DNA of 64,000 nucleotides from assembly GCA_958353395.1 (NCBI GenBank), contig CATWSG010000011.1, positions 1 through 64,000 of the forward strand, read 5' to 3'. The notes under the pieces were generated by a model. It made no database searches. It was not told the origin of the DNA and was given only the letters and a program-made list of their open reading frames with translations. The stretch's first letter is position 1. Every line of letters begins with the position of its first letter. The translations under genes were made by a program, and so were the position numbers. Source of the DNA: an uncultured Collinsella sp. (GTDB lineage: Bacteria > Actinomycetota > Coriobacteriia > Coriobacteriales > Coriobacteriaceae). Shown here piece by piece: positions 1 to 9,279 of the stretch.

Positions 1-583
1 TCTCGGAAGGCACGTGCAGACCTTTCGTCATGGCCTCCTACCTTTCTTTCGGGCCTTACTGGCCGAATGTATCAGCGCCCCTCCGTATGGGACGCTGCTT
101 GCTGACAGCTCTAGTTATATCCAAAAACCACCCGCAATTCCACCTCGCCCCCGAACGGTCAGCAAAGTGCGATGAACGGTATATCGCATACGATTCCCCC
201 ATGATGCACTTCAGTTCTCTAAAGCAGGTTTTCAAAGGTAATCGTTCTTTTTTCTAAGAAATTGAGCAAGATTGCACAAATAATTTCATGTTTAGGAATT
301 GCATAGCTAAAACGGTTTTCTGCATATATATATCGTCTGTCCATGATTCAATTTGAATTCGATTATATTCAGCTCGCAATCATTCTTATTCATACATCCT
401 CACCAATTGAGTATGGATATAGATTGTTTTCAAAACGAGTCGGGCAGTTAGTTGCATGCCTTGACGGCGTAAGAAGTAGGTTAAGATACCGTTCGCACAA
501 TACGTCCGTGCCACAAGTCGACTAAATTGAGACAATAGTGAATAGGGTTAGGCTACCGTCCCCTGCGGGGACTGAACGGACAG
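1..583. other. No gene recognised; AT-rich upstream region
   Basis: Short open frames exist (about 30-257 and 343-525 on the plus strand), but neither has a convincing Shine-Dalgarno, family motif or codon pattern like the neighbours. The part from 240 to 540 is clearly AT-richer than the genes around it. A weak promoter-like pair, TTGAGA (527-532) and TAGGCT (549-554) with 16 bp between, lies before the polyphosphate kinase gene. A small hairpin GTCCCC-tgc-GGGGAC follows at 558-572. I see no tRNA or mobile element here. Confidence 0.5.
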
Positions 584-3097
584 ATGCATATGCCGAGCAA
601 AATCGAAAAAAAGCAAGCCGCCGCAAAGCTGCGCAAACCGCCGCGCGACTTCTCGTACACGCAGAACCGAGAGCTCAGCTGGCTACGCTTTGACAACCGC
701 GTGCTCGACGAGGCTTTTGATGAGTCCGTGCCGCTGTTCGAGCGCCTTAAATTCGTCTCGATCTTCGAGTCCAACCTCGATGAGTTCCTCATGGTGCGCG
801 TGGGTGGCCTGTCCGACTTGGCCGAGCTCAAAAAGCAACCTGTCGACAACAAGAGCAATATGACCGCCTCCGAACAGGTCGATGCTGTCATGGCAGAGCT
901 GCCCGGGCTCCTTACCCGTTGGGAGTCCATCTTTAAGAACATCGAGGGCAAGCTCGATACCTTGGGCGTTCACCGCGCCCGCATCGATTCGCTTACGCCC
1001 GAGGAGCGCACCTTTGTAACCCGCTACTTCCAGGCCTACGTATCGCCGGTCATCTCACCGCTGGTGATCGACCCGCGCCACCCCTTCCCCAACCTGCGCA
1101 ACGGCGCGCTCTACCTGGCGTGCGGCCTGGACGGCGTCACCGACGAGGAGAGCCTGCTGGGCCTGATCGAGATTCCCGCCTCGATGAACCGCGTGGTCGA
1201 GATCCCCTCGCCCACCGGCACCTACTCCTACATTCTGCTCGAGGACGTCATCCTCGCCTGCCTGGACAGCTGCTTTGGCTCCTATAAGCCGCTGGATCGC
1301 GCGCTGATCCGCGTCACCCGCAATGCCGATATCGACCCGGACGGCGAGGGCGTCGAGGAGGAAGAGGATTACCGCCAGCACATGAAGCGCATCCTCAAGA
1401 AACGCTTGCGCCTGCAGCCGGTGGTGCTCGCCGTATCGGGCTCGCTCGAAAAGCCAACGCTCAAGACTATCCGCAAGGCGCTCGAGCTCTCGCGTCGCTC
1501 GGTCTTTACCTGCGATATCCCGCTCAACCTGGGCTATGTCTTTGGCATTGAGGGCAAGATTCCCGAGCACCTGCGCAACGAGCTGCTCTTTACGCCGTTT
1601 AAGCCGCAGCCCAACCCCACCATCGATATGACCCGCTCTATCCGCGAGCAGGTACTTCAGCACGACAAGCTGCTCTTTTACCCTTACGAGGCCATGAACC
1701 CGTTCCTGGATCTGGTGCACGAGGCCGCCTACGACCCCGAGTGCATCTCGCTGCGTATCACGCTCTACCGCGTGGCCAAGCAGAGCCGCCTGTGCGAGTC
1801 GCTGATCGATGCCGCCGAAAACGGCAAAGAGGTCACGGTGCTCATGGAGCTCCGCGCCCGCTTCGATGAGCAGAACAACATCGAGTGGGCCGAGCGCTTG
1901 GAAGAGGCCGGCTGCACCGTTATCTACGGCTCCGAGGGCTTTAAGTGCCACTCCAAGATCTGCCAGCTCACCTATCGCGAGGGCATGGCGCTTACACGCC
2001 TGACACTGTTGGGCACCGGCAACTTTAACGAGAAGACGGCCAAGCTCTACAGCGACTTTATGCTCATGACCGCCCATCCCGGCATCGGCGAGGACGCCAA
2101 CCTGTTCTTCCGCAACCTGTCGCTGGGCAACCTGCGCGGCGACTACCGCTTCCTGGGCGTGGCGCCGGTCGGCCTCAAGCCGCTCATCATGCGCGGCCTG
2201 GATCGCGAGATCCAGCGCGCCCTCGTTGGCGAGCCCGCCCGTGTGTTCTTTAAGCTCAACTCGCTCACCGACCGCGAGGTCATCGACAAGATCGCTGAGG
2301 CATCGTGCGCAGGAGTTCGCGTGGACATGATCATCCGCGGCATCTCGTGCCTCAAGCCGGGCGTTCCGGGCAAGACCGAGAATGTGCATGTCCGTTCTAT
2401 CGTCGGACGCTTTTTGGAGCATGCGCGCGTTTACGCCTTTGGCGTGGACTCGGACATGATCTATCTGAGCTCGGCCGACATGATGACGCGCAACACCGAG
2501 CACCGCGTGGAGATCGCCTTCCCCGTGCTCGACCCCACCTGCCGTGCCCTGGTCCATAAGTACATGAGCATGCAGCTGCGCGACAATGTGAAGGCCCGCA
2601 GCCTCACGAGCGACGGTACCTGGGTCCCCGTGGAGCGTGCAGAGGGTGAGAAACCCTTCAACTCGCAGGAAGCCCTGCTGGAGCGTGCCTATCGCAACGC
2701 CGAGGCCGCCGCGCAGCAGCGCGCGCGTGAGAAGGAACGTGTGGCCGAAGAGGCTATTCAGGCCGAGGTTGAGCGCGAGGCAGTTGTCGAGCCCACTGTC
2801 GAGCCGGAAGCAGTTGCCAAGGCAGAACCCGCGCTCGCATCCCAGCCTGAGCCCGAACCGCAGCCGGCCACACCCGAGGTCCAGAAGGTCCAGGCAACCG
2901 TCATTGAGCCCGAGTCCGAGCCTGCCTCTCGGCCCCAACCGCAGGCGTCCAAGCCCGCGTCCGAGAAGAGCGCCCGCCGCGAGAAGCCCGCCGGCAAGAC
3001 CAAGGCCATCGAGCGCCATCGCCCCGGCCGCGTGCGCATGGGCTTGGGTCTGATCGGCCTGGGTCTTAAGACGCTCATTACCGGCAAGATGAAATAG
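584..3097 (+). CDS. ppk1: Polyphosphate kinase 1
   Basis: Reversibly transfers the terminal ATP phosphate onto inorganic polyphosphate; cytoplasmic or membrane-associated. The N-terminal helical domain carries the family sequence NRELSWLRFDNRVLDEA, followed by SNLDEFLMVRVGGL. The two phospholipase-D-like domains show FKCHSKICQLTYR with the autophosphorylated His type, LGTGNFNEKTAKLYSDF, and YLSSADMMTRNTEHRVE. The usual family length is about 690-720 residues. Here 837 residues are encoded because of a C-terminal tail of roughly 130 residues, rich in Glu, Pro and Ala (from about residue 700) and ending in a basic stretch. Two ATGs (584, 590) are possible and neither has a strong Shine-Dalgarno. 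Followed by a clear terminator; apparently monocistronic. Confidence 0.96.
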   Translation: MHMPSKIEKKQAAAKLRKPPRDFSYTQNRELSWLRFDNRVLDEAFDESVPLFERLKFVSIFESNLDEFLMVRVGGLSDLAELKKQPVDNKSNMTASEQVDAVMAELPGLLTRWESIFKNIEGKLDTLGVHRARIDSLTPEERTFVTRYFQAYVSPVISPLVIDPRHPFPNLRNGALYLACGLDGVTDEESLLGLIEIPASMNRVVEIPSPTGTYSYILLEDVILACLDSCFGSYKPLDRALIRVTRNADIDPDGEGVEEEEDYRQHMKRILKKRLRLQPVVLAVSGSLEKPTLKTIRKALELSRRSVFTCDIPLNLGYVFGIEGKIPEHLRNELLFTPFKPQPNPTIDMTRSIREQVLQHDKLLFYPYEAMNPFLDLVHEAAYDPECISLRITLYRVAKQSRLCESLIDAAENGKEVTVLMELRARFDEQNNIEWAERLEEAGCTVIYGSEGFKCHSKICQLTYREGMALTRLTLLGTGNFNEKTAKLYSDFMLMTAHPGIGEDANLFFRNLSLGNLRGDYRFLGVAPVGLKPLIMRGLDREIQRALVGEPARVFFKLNSLTDREVIDKIAEASCAGVRVDMIIRGISCLKPGVPGKTENVHVRSIVGRFLEHARVYAFGVDSDMIYLSSADMMTRNTEHRVEIAFPVLDPTCRALVHKYMSMQLRDNVKARSLTSDGTWVPVERAEGEKPFNSQEALLERAYRNAEAAAQQRAREKERVAEEAIQAEVEREAVVEPTVEPEAVAKAEPALASQPEPEPQPATPEVQKVQATVIEPESEPASRPQPQASKPASEKSARREKPAGKTKAIERHRPGRVRMGLGLIGLGLKTLITGKMK

Positions 3098-3122
3098 TCG
3101 TTTGTAGAAGCAGTTTGTAGAA

Positions 3123-3164
3123 GCGCCCCGCATTTGAGGAAAGCCTCGGATGCGGGGCGCTTTT
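3123..3164 (+). terminator. Rho-independent terminator of ppk1
   Basis: Eleven-base arms GCGCCCCGCAT (3123-3133) and ATGCGGGGCGC (3150-3160), with an inner GAGG/CCTC extension, followed by TTTT. It lies 26 bases after the ppk1 stop. Confidence 0.9.
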
Positions 3165-3210
3165 CCCTGCTACCATGGTGCGGACAACAACGCGAATGAC
3201 AGGCAGGGAT

Positions 3211-4524
3211 ATGAAGCTCACTATAGAATCGATGACCTACGGCGCCGACGGGCTGGCGCACGCCGACAACGGCAAGGCCGTCTTTGTGCAGGGCGCCGTG
3301 GCAGGCGACACCGTCGAGGCCGAGGTCATACAGGACGGCAAGTCGTTCATGCGCGCCCGCACCACCGAGATTCTGGAGTCAAGCCCCGATCGCATTCAGC
3401 CTCCCTGCCCCTTCGTGGGCATCTGCGGCGGCTGCTCGTGGGGCAATCTCTCACGCACGGCGCAGCTCGCCGCCAAGGAGCAAAACCTGCGCTCCACGCT
3501 CGAGCGCATCGGCAAGTTCGCTCCTGAGCAGGTCGATGAGCTGGTGCAGTCCATCCGCCACACCAAGGACGACTGGGGCTACCGCAATAAAATCGAGCTC
3601 GAACCGACCGTCGTCAACGGTCGCGTGCGCCTTGGCATGCACGGTGTCGACCCCAGCAAAATCGTGACCGTCGATGCGTGCCCGCTGTTCGATAAGCGTT
3701 TTCCCAAGGCGCTCAAATCGGTCGTCGGCGCACTCAACTATCTAAGCGGCAGCCATGACTTGGGGCTCGAACGCGTGGGCATTCGCGCATCTCGCCGCAC
3801 CAAGGCACTCGAGGTTGCACTCTGGACGCCCACAGGCTCTTTTCCGCGTTCGCAGGTCTCCCGCGTGCTGGCGGACGCCGCTCATCCCACGAGCATCGTG
3901 CGCGTGATGAGCAAGGGCGAAAAGAAAGCCCGCCGTGTCTCCAAAGTCGAGATGCTCGCCGGCGAGGGCTCGTGGACCGAGAATATCGCCGAAGGCCAGA
4001 TGCGCTTATCTGCCCCGTCGTTTTTCCAGGTCAATACCAAGGGCGCCGAGATTTTGATTGAGCTCGTTATGGACGCCCTCGACCCGCAGGAAGACGAGCT
4101 GGCCGTGGACCTGTACTGCGGTGCCGGCACCTTTACCCTACCGCTCGCCCGCCGCTGCGATTTTGTCGCCGCCGTCGAAGCCTATGGCCCGGCCGTGCGC
4201 GACCTGCGCCGTAACCTGGAGATTAACAAACTCGATAACGTCGACGTCATCGGCGGCGATGCGGTGCGCGAGTTCCCCGACCAAGACGCCGACGTCTTGG
4301 TAGTCGATCCGCCGCGTGCGGGCTTGGCGCCCGAGGCGATCGACCTCATCGCGAGCACGAGTGCCCGTGATGTCGCCTACGTGAGCTGCGACCCGGCAAC
4401 TCTGGCCCGCGACCTCAAGCGCTTTGTCGAGGAGGGCACCTTCTCCCCCGTCAAGATCACGCCGGTCGACCTATTCCCTCAAACCTTCCACTGCGAAACC
4501 GTCGTCCACCTCAAGCGCAACTAG
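3211..4524 (+). CDS. rlmD: 23S rRNA (uracil-C5)-methyltransferase, RlmD/TrmA family
   Basis: SAM-dependent C5 methylation of a uracil in 23S rRNA (the exact position cannot be read from sequence). The ATG at 3211 is chosen because the protein then begins MKLTIESMTYGADGLAH, the start of a TRAM domain; two upstream ATGs (3175, 3196) only add a non-homologous stub. Visible motifs are an iron-sulphur cluster signature CPFVGICGGC with a later DACPLFD cysteine, the SAM site DLYCGAGTFTLPLA, the DPPRAGL substrate motif, and YVSCDPATLARDL with the catalytic cysteine. At 437 residues it is of normal length. It stands alone between two terminator-like hairpins. RlmCD or RlmD cannot be distinguished here, so the symbol is tentative. 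Confidence 0.9.
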   Translation: MKLTIESMTYGADGLAHADNGKAVFVQGAVAGDTVEAEVIQDGKSFMRARTTEILESSPDRIQPPCPFVGICGGCSWGNLSRTAQLAAKEQNLRSTLERIGKFAPEQVDELVQSIRHTKDDWGYRNKIELEPTVVNGRVRLGMHGVDPSKIVTVDACPLFDKRFPKALKSVVGALNYLSGSHDLGLERVGIRASRRTKALEVALWTPTGSFPRSQVSRVLADAAHPTSIVRVMSKGEKKARRVSKVEMLAGEGSWTENIAEGQMRLSAPSFFQVNTKGAEILIELVMDALDPQEDELAVDLYCGAGTFTLPLARRCDFVAAVEAYGPAVRDLRRNLEINKLDNVDVIGGDAVREFPDQDADVLVVDPPRAGLAPEAIDLIASTSARDVAYVSCDPATLARDLKRFVEEGTFSPVKITPVDLFPQTFHCETVVHLKRN

Positions 4525-4645
4525 CAGATATTATTTCTGGGGCGGGGATAAGACAGTCATTCGATGCTCGATGGTTTAGCCCCGTCTCCTGTCATGCATT
4601 TCAAAACAGACGGGACTGGAAAGCAGCGCAAGCCACCAAACAATG

Positions 4646-4690
4646 GCCCAGTTGATTACATTTTCATAATGCAATCAACTGGGCATTTCA
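4646..4690. terminator. Bidirectional terminator-like hairpin
   Basis: Twelve-base perfect arms GCCCAGTTGATT (4646-4657) and AATCAACTGGGC (4673-4684), then ATTTCATTT. It sits between the convergent methyltransferase gene and the zinc-ribbon gene and could serve both. Confidence 0.75.
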
Positions 4691-4721
4691 TTTAACTATG
4701 CACGTTGACACGGTATCGCAG

Positions 4722-6357
4722 TTAGCGTTTTATCGGGGTGCCGCAATGAGGACAGAACTTTGCATCAGGAACAAGCGGAGTGCCGCATGAAGCACAGAAG
4801 CGCGGCCCATCCATAGAGGTTGTAGCCTGGTGGAATTGCTGCTCACCACTAAACCGAAGCGAGCCCTGCTGGCGCGAAGGGTTAATTTGTGAGTCGGCAG
4901 CGGATCCCAGAGGGGTCGCCCCAGAATCGGTGGCCACGCGAGACGCCATCTTCCTGCGGACAACAAAAACGACGACGATAACGACAACCGCCAGCGCAAC
5001 AACAATTGCGCCGACAATAACAGGACTGAACAAGAAGGACTCTTCGGCCTTTCCAGATGACGCTGTTTTTAGAGGACTTCGCGCAATGTTCGACTTGTAC
5101 ACATCAACCCGAATGCCCTTTTCAGCATGACCCATACTACAAACCAGCGTATCGTCATCAGCAAACCAGAGCCTGTCTCCGCTCTTTAAAGGCGTCTTAG
5201 AAGCAACGTTCTTATTTAAATCAAGCAATACCATCTTGTCATTGTTATCAGAATTAGTTTTAATTCCGAGCACATATCGACCATCATTGGACAATGAACC
5301 ATAAGCGCCAACCGGACTAGACGGCTTTACTTTCTCCCCCTGCTTGCCCGAAGCACAATCATATACCGCGACTTCGTCAGAAGAAGTATCATTACCTTGC
5401 GCAATTAAAGCCAATGAACCGCTCGAATTAACCGAGCAAATGCCATCATCTTCATTCGGGTAGTCAGGCTCTGAAAGACCGCAAACAGCATCATTTGTCA
5501 TTTCGCCATTCTTCGACAACAGAGCGCCGTTGTTAAGGACGGTGCCTTTGTCCGAAGTAATTGGAATGCCGGAAAAACAAAGGCCCAAAGGATAGACGGC
5601 TCCATAACTGTTTTCCGTATCCAGTTCAACGCTAACGATATTGGCAATCGAAGCTGTGCCCAAGTCATAGGTAACTATTTTATTGCAACTTTTGCCATCT
5701 TCAGACCCATCGAACACTATGTATCCGTACATACCATCCGAAGACAGCCAGTAGTCGTCTCGTATTACCTCAGAAGAGGGCTCAACGCCAAGATTATCAT
5801 CATCTATAGCAAATTGCTCCTCAATCTCATCTTTTTCGAAATTGTACTTGCAAAACTGAATCGATCGAGATCCCGAAAGAAATAGAAATGATTTTCCATC
5901 TTCAGACAGCTGAAAACGACTCGCCCTGCCATCTGCAATAACGGAACTTCCAAGCTTATAAGTCTTTGATTTATTTGAGCTCAAATCATAGGCGGTAACC
6001 GACAGGCTATCCTCGTCGTACGCATATAACGTCTTTTCATCGGAAGAGAAGCAGCAGTAGCCATCCCAGCTGTTCTCGAGGGACATTTTGATACGCTTCT
6101 GCGTTCCGTCTTCAACGTTTAATACCGTTCCATAATCGCCTGGGTCACCATTATTATCCTCGTTAAAGACGATGTACTTCCCGGATAAAGATCGGCACAC
6201 AGCACGCTCAGCGCTTTCCACCGTATATGTTTCTTTGAATTCGGGCGTGGGAACGTCGGCGGCATAGGCACCCAGCGGCGCGACAATAAGGCTAGCAGCC
6301 AGCGCCAGGCCGGCTATTAGAAGCCCCCCCCCATTTCATTTTTCTCGTTCTTGGCAT
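4722..6357 (-). CDS. Secreted propeller-like protein with TM segment and C-terminal zinc ribbon; frame broken by a 9-G run
   Basis: Function unknown. The uninterrupted frame runs from a GTG at 6221 to 4722 (499 residues). Upstream of that GTG the same frame reads through a signal peptide core (LLIAGLALAASLIVAPLGAYA, cleaved before AD), but it has no start of its own. An ATG at 6357 with a strong Shine-Dalgarno (GAAAGGGG) supplies a basic n-region (MPRTRKMKW). It is out of frame by one base in a run of nine G (plus strand 6324-6332); eight G would join them. The body has repeated SxDG/Y-type segments suggesting a beta-propeller, then one TM helix (about FSPVIVGAIVVALAVVVIVV), then a double CxxC zinc ribbon (FCASCG...FCPHCG). 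Lower GC than its neighbours suggests acquisition. Sequencing error or phase variation are both possible. Confidence 0.6.
6324..6332 (-). repeat. Homopolymeric 9-G tract (coding strand) inside a signal peptide
   Basis: Nine C on the plus strand, nine G on the coding strand, between the ATG at 6357 and the hydrophobic core of the signal peptide. With nine G the frame from 6357 stops after 21 codons; with eight it continues into the 4722-6221 reading frame. Confidence 0.9.
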
Positions 6358-6476
6358 GGTTACCCCTTTCGGTCGAGAGATGAGTAATACCTGAAGCTAA
6401 GCTAAGCCCAAAAAATCAAAATGCGTTGCGCAACAACTCCCAACGTGCAAAAAAGTCGGTGGCTCATGATGAAAAT

Positions 6477-6530
6477 GGGACGGGGATTAAATAATCATTG
6501 TGTACCGAATGATTATTTAATCCCCGTCCC
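6477..6530. terminator. 23-bp perfect inverted repeat, terminator-like
   Basis: Arms 6477-6499 and 6508-6530 are perfectly complementary over 23 bases around an 8-base loop. Each arm holds the GGGACGGGGATTAAATAATC type sequence. It lies directly 3' of the small zinc-ribbon gene (minus strand). Related partial sequences with TCTGGGAC-like cores occur at 4540-4565 and 6943-6962, so this may be a dispersed hairpin repeat rather than a plain terminator. Confidence 0.75.
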
Positions 6531-6537
6531 AGAAAAA

Positions 6538-6837
6538 TCACTGATGGTTGACGGGAGCTCCGCAGTTTTGGCAGAAGGATGCGTTTGCCTCCAACATTGA
6601 GCCACACTGTGGGCAAAAATGAGCGGACTCAACTGGCTGAGCATCATCGATTGCCGTCGGCACCTGCTGCGTCGGCGGGACCTGTTGCACAGGAGGCATT
6701 TGCTGGTACGAATTGGACTGCGGAGGCTGAGGCTTATTCGACGATTCCTTGTTCAAGATAACGGCAAAGGCAACAGCCGCGACACCACCAAATACAACTA
6801 GCAAAACGAGAAGATCGAATACACTAAGGCCTATCAT
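6538..6837 (-). CDS. Small membrane protein with C-terminal zinc ribbon
   Basis: 99 residues. An N-terminal TM helix (about residues 5-27, LSVFDLLVLLVVFGGVAAVA) is followed by a Gln/Pro-rich linker (QQMPPVQQVPPTQQVP) and a zinc ribbon with two CxxCG knuckles (FCPQCG and FCQNCG). The ribbon closely matches the one ending the neighbouring 4722-6357 protein (FCxxCGxxLxxxAxFCxxCGxP), so the two were probably acquired or duplicated together and may work together. No enzymatic signature; function unknown. Confidence 0.75.
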   Translation of the reverse strand: MIGLSVFDLLVLLVVFGGVAAVAFAVILNKESSNKPQPPQSNSYQQMPPVQQVPPTQQVPTAIDDAQPVESAHFCPQCGSMLEANASFCQNCGAPVNHQ

Positions 6838-7043
6838 CGCAAATCAGCTCCTCATGTAGCGAAAGATGACGGATGCCGAGATTTTATCGCCGCGCCGCAA
6901 GCCCCTCCTAGTGCGCAACACCCATCCACCCTGCATGATTTTCTGGGACGAGGATCAAAATCATCGGGGAATGGTGCGTGGCAAGCGGGGGTCTTCGGGG
7001 TATAAGACGGCTAATTGTATGCCGCCCTATGAAAGGAACCCTT

Positions 7044-7586
7044 ATGCCCAGCGTTGCCGTTCTTGCCGCCGATGGCTTTGAAACGATTGAATGCCTGACC
7101 ATGGTCGATGTCATGCGTCGCGGCGGCGTGCGCGCCACGCTCGTCTCGATCATGCCCACGCGCGAGGTCGTAAGCTCGCTGCAGATTCCCGTAACCTGCG
7201 ACGCACTCTTTGACGAGATTAACTTTGACGAGTACGACTGCGTCGTGCTGCCCGGCGGTCTGCCCGGCGCCACCAACCTGCGCGCCGACCAGCGCGTCTG
7301 CGACGTAGTCTGCGAGTTCGCCGCGACCAAGCATGTTGCCGCCATCTGCGCCGCCCCGTTTATCCTGGGCGAGCTTGACCTGCTCGAGGGACGCCACGCC
7401 ACGTGCTTCCCCGGCTTTGAGAAGAGCTTCCCCGAGGGCGCCTATACCGGCGACAAGGTCACGCACGACGGCAACATCATCACCGCCAGCGGCATGGCCC
7501 AGTCACTCCCCTTTGCGCTTGAGCTGCTGTGTACGCTCGCCGGCGACAAGGCTGTCGAGAAGGTTGCCGAGGGCATTCAGCTATGA
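7044..7586 (+). CDS. DJ-1/PfpI (ThiJ) family protein
   Basis: 180 residues from the ATG at 7044, which follows GAAAGG; the longer frame upstream has no support. The start MPSVAVLAADGFETIECLTM gives the conserved acidic residue after the first strand. AAICAAPFIL holds the nucleophile-elbow cysteine, and TASGMAQSLPFALELL matches the family C-terminus. Members include protein or methylglyoxal deglycases, stress chaperones and the so-called ThiJ proteins; the substrate cannot be told. Its stop overlaps the start of the maf gene (ATGA), so the two are translationally coupled. Confidence 0.9.
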   Translation: MPSVAVLAADGFETIECLTMVDVMRRGGVRATLVSIMPTREVVSSLQIPVTCDALFDEINFDEYDCVVLPGGLPGATNLRADQRVCDVVCEFAATKHVAAICAAPFILGELDLLEGRHATCFPGFEKSFPEGAYTGDKVTHDGNIITASGMAQSLPFALELLCTLAGDKAVEKVAEGIQL

Positions 7587-8164
7587 TTTTGGCTTCGCAA
7601 TCACCGCGCCGCATCGAGTTGATGCGCGAAGCGGGCTACGACATCCGCGTCATTCCCGCTGACATCGACGAGACTCCTTTTGATGACGAGGCCCCGCTTA
7701 CGCTTGTCGAGCGCTTAGCTCGCGCCAAGGCTGCCGCCGTTGCCGCCAAGCACGCCGAGCCCAATGAGCTGACCATCGCGGCCGACACCATCGTCACCTT
7801 CGATGACAAGATTTTGGGTAAGCCGGCAAACGAGGACGAAGCCCGCACCATGCTCCACGAGCTCTCGGGGCGCACGCACCAGGTCGCAACCGGCGTCTGC
7901 CTCGTTAGAGCCGGAGACGTCACAGCCCCGCACGCCGCCGAGAGCCTGTCGTTTGTCGATGTGACCGACGTGACGTTCTATGAGCTCACCGACGAGCAGA
8001 TTGAGCGCTACGTCGCCTCGGGCGAGCCCATGGACAAGGCAGGCGCCTACGGCATTCAGGGCACAGGCGGACGCATGCTCGTGCATGATATTTCGGGCAA
8101 CTTCTACAACGTAGTGGGCCTGCCCATCGCTCGCGTCGCGCGCGCGATTCAAAAACTATCCTAA
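7583..8164 (+). CDS. maf: Maf-family nucleoside triphosphate pyrophosphatase
   Basis: Hydrolyses non-canonical or methylated NTPs to NMP and pyrophosphate and is linked to division control. The protein begins MILASQSPRRIELMREAGYD, the Maf signature with the SxSPRR phosphate-binding motif. AADTIVTFDDKILGKP holds the catalytic Asp, and GAYGIQGTGGRMLV is the conserved third motif. It is 193 residues, normal for the family. The start overlaps the DJ-1 stop by four bases. A dTTP/UTP-type specificity is usual for this clade but is not shown here. Confidence 0.93.
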   Translation: MILASQSPRRIELMREAGYDIRVIPADIDETPFDDEAPLTLVERLARAKAAAVAAKHAEPNELTIAADTIVTFDDKILGKPANEDEARTMLHELSGRTHQVATGVCLVRAGDVTAPHAAESLSFVDVTDVTFYELTDEQIERYVASGEPMDKAGAYGIQGTGGRMLVHDISGNFYNVVGLPIARVARAIQKLS

Positions 8165-8265
8165 TTGCATCTGGCGCTGGGTATCCCTCAGCGCCTACAA
8201 TTTCGGCGTACCGTACGGATCCCGACCGGGCATAAGGCCCGGCGGAAAACCGATAGGAGTAAAAC

Positions 8266-9267
8266 ATGGATACACTGCTTGAGGCCATTGACGTTTGCGA
8301 TGTCGATGGCTTTTGCTTTGGCAACTATACGGACGAGGAGGCCGGCACCGGTTGCACCGTAATCGTGGCACCCGAGGGCGCCACCGGCGGTGTTGACGTT
8401 CGCGGCGGTGCCCCGGCATCGCGCGAGACTGACCTGCTGCGTCCCGAGAACACCGTGGACAAGGTCCACGCCGTCTGCCTTTCGGGCGGATCGGCCTTTG
8501 GTCTGGAGGCCGCAAGCGGCGTCGCCCGCGAGCTCGAGAGCCGCGGCATCGGCCTTCCCGTCGGCCCCACGCAGGTGCCCATCGTGTGCTCTAGCTGCAT
8601 CTTCGACCTCGCCTTTGGCGACCCCACCGTACGCCCCGACATTGAGGCTGGCATCTCCGCCGTGCGCGAGGCGCTCGACAACACCCCCACCACGCTCGAG
8701 CAGGGCAATGTAGGTGCCGGCACCGGTGCTACCGTGGGCAAGCTCATGGGCCCCGCCACCTGCATGAAGGCCGGCCTAGGAGCTGCCGCCCTGGCACTCG
8801 GCCCTGTTAAGGTGGGTGCCGTGGTCTCGGTCAACGCCTGCGGAAACGTCGTCGACCCCTTCACCGGTGAAAGGGTCGCTGGTATGCGCGCTGCAGCAGA
8901 TAGCGACCAGATTGTCGACATGGAGCTCGCCGCCTTTGCCGCCGCCGGCTCCATGCAAATGCCGCTCGACCGCACCAACACCACCATCAGCTGCATCGTC
9001 ACCAACGTTGAGCTCACCAAGGCTCAGGCCACCAAGGTCTCCCAGATGGCCGCAGACGCCTATGCGCACGCCATCCGCCCCACGCACACCACCAACGACG
9101 GTGACACCATCTACACCCTCGCCAGCGGCAAGCTGGGAGCCCAAGCAAGCACCACCGTTCCCTTGGACCTGTTGGGCATGCTCGCCGTAAGGGCTTTGCA
9201 AACCGCCATCGTAAACGGAGCCAAAACTGCCAAAACCTCCCACGGAATCCCCGGCGCCGCAAAGTAA
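8266..9267 (+). CDS. P1 family (DmpA/NylC-type) N-terminal nucleophile peptidase
   Basis: 333 residues starting after a good Shine-Dalgarno (TAGGAG). Family features are GGAPASRETDLLRPEN near residue 47, LSGGSAFGLEAASGV, GNVGAGTGATVGKLMG in the middle, and DRTNTTISCIVTN toward the C-terminus. In the family the Asn-Thr bond of the last motif is autocleaved to expose the catalytic Thr. Known members are aminopeptidases or amide hydrolases such as DmpA and the nylon-oligomer hydrolase NylC. The cellular substrate is unknown. It is followed 13 bases after the stop by a large palindromic element. Confidence 0.88.
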   Translation: MDTLLEAIDVCDVDGFCFGNYTDEEAGTGCTVIVAPEGATGGVDVRGGAPASRETDLLRPENTVDKVHAVCLSGGSAFGLEAASGVARELESRGIGLPVGPTQVPIVCSSCIFDLAFGDPTVRPDIEAGISAVREALDNTPTTLEQGNVGAGTGATVGKLMGPATCMKAGLGAAALALGPVKVGAVVSVNACGNVVDPFTGERVAGMRAAADSDQIVDMELAAFAAAGSMQMPLDRTNTTISCIVTNVELTKAQATKVSQMAADAYAHAIRPTHTTNDGDTIYTLASGKLGAQASTTVPLDLLGMLAVRALQTAIVNGAKTAKTSHGIPGAAK

Positions 9268-9279
9268 CCTAACCTGACC

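Noticed and set aside
30..525. Two short plus-strand frames near the window start
   Set aside because: No Shine-Dalgarno, no recognisable motif, and base composition unlike the genes here.
1055..3133. Long minus-strand open frame (692 codons) across ppk1
   Set aside because: It is a shadow of the GC-rich ppk1 coding frame. The translation is Leu/Gly/Ala-rich without family motifs, and ppk1 has full motif support.
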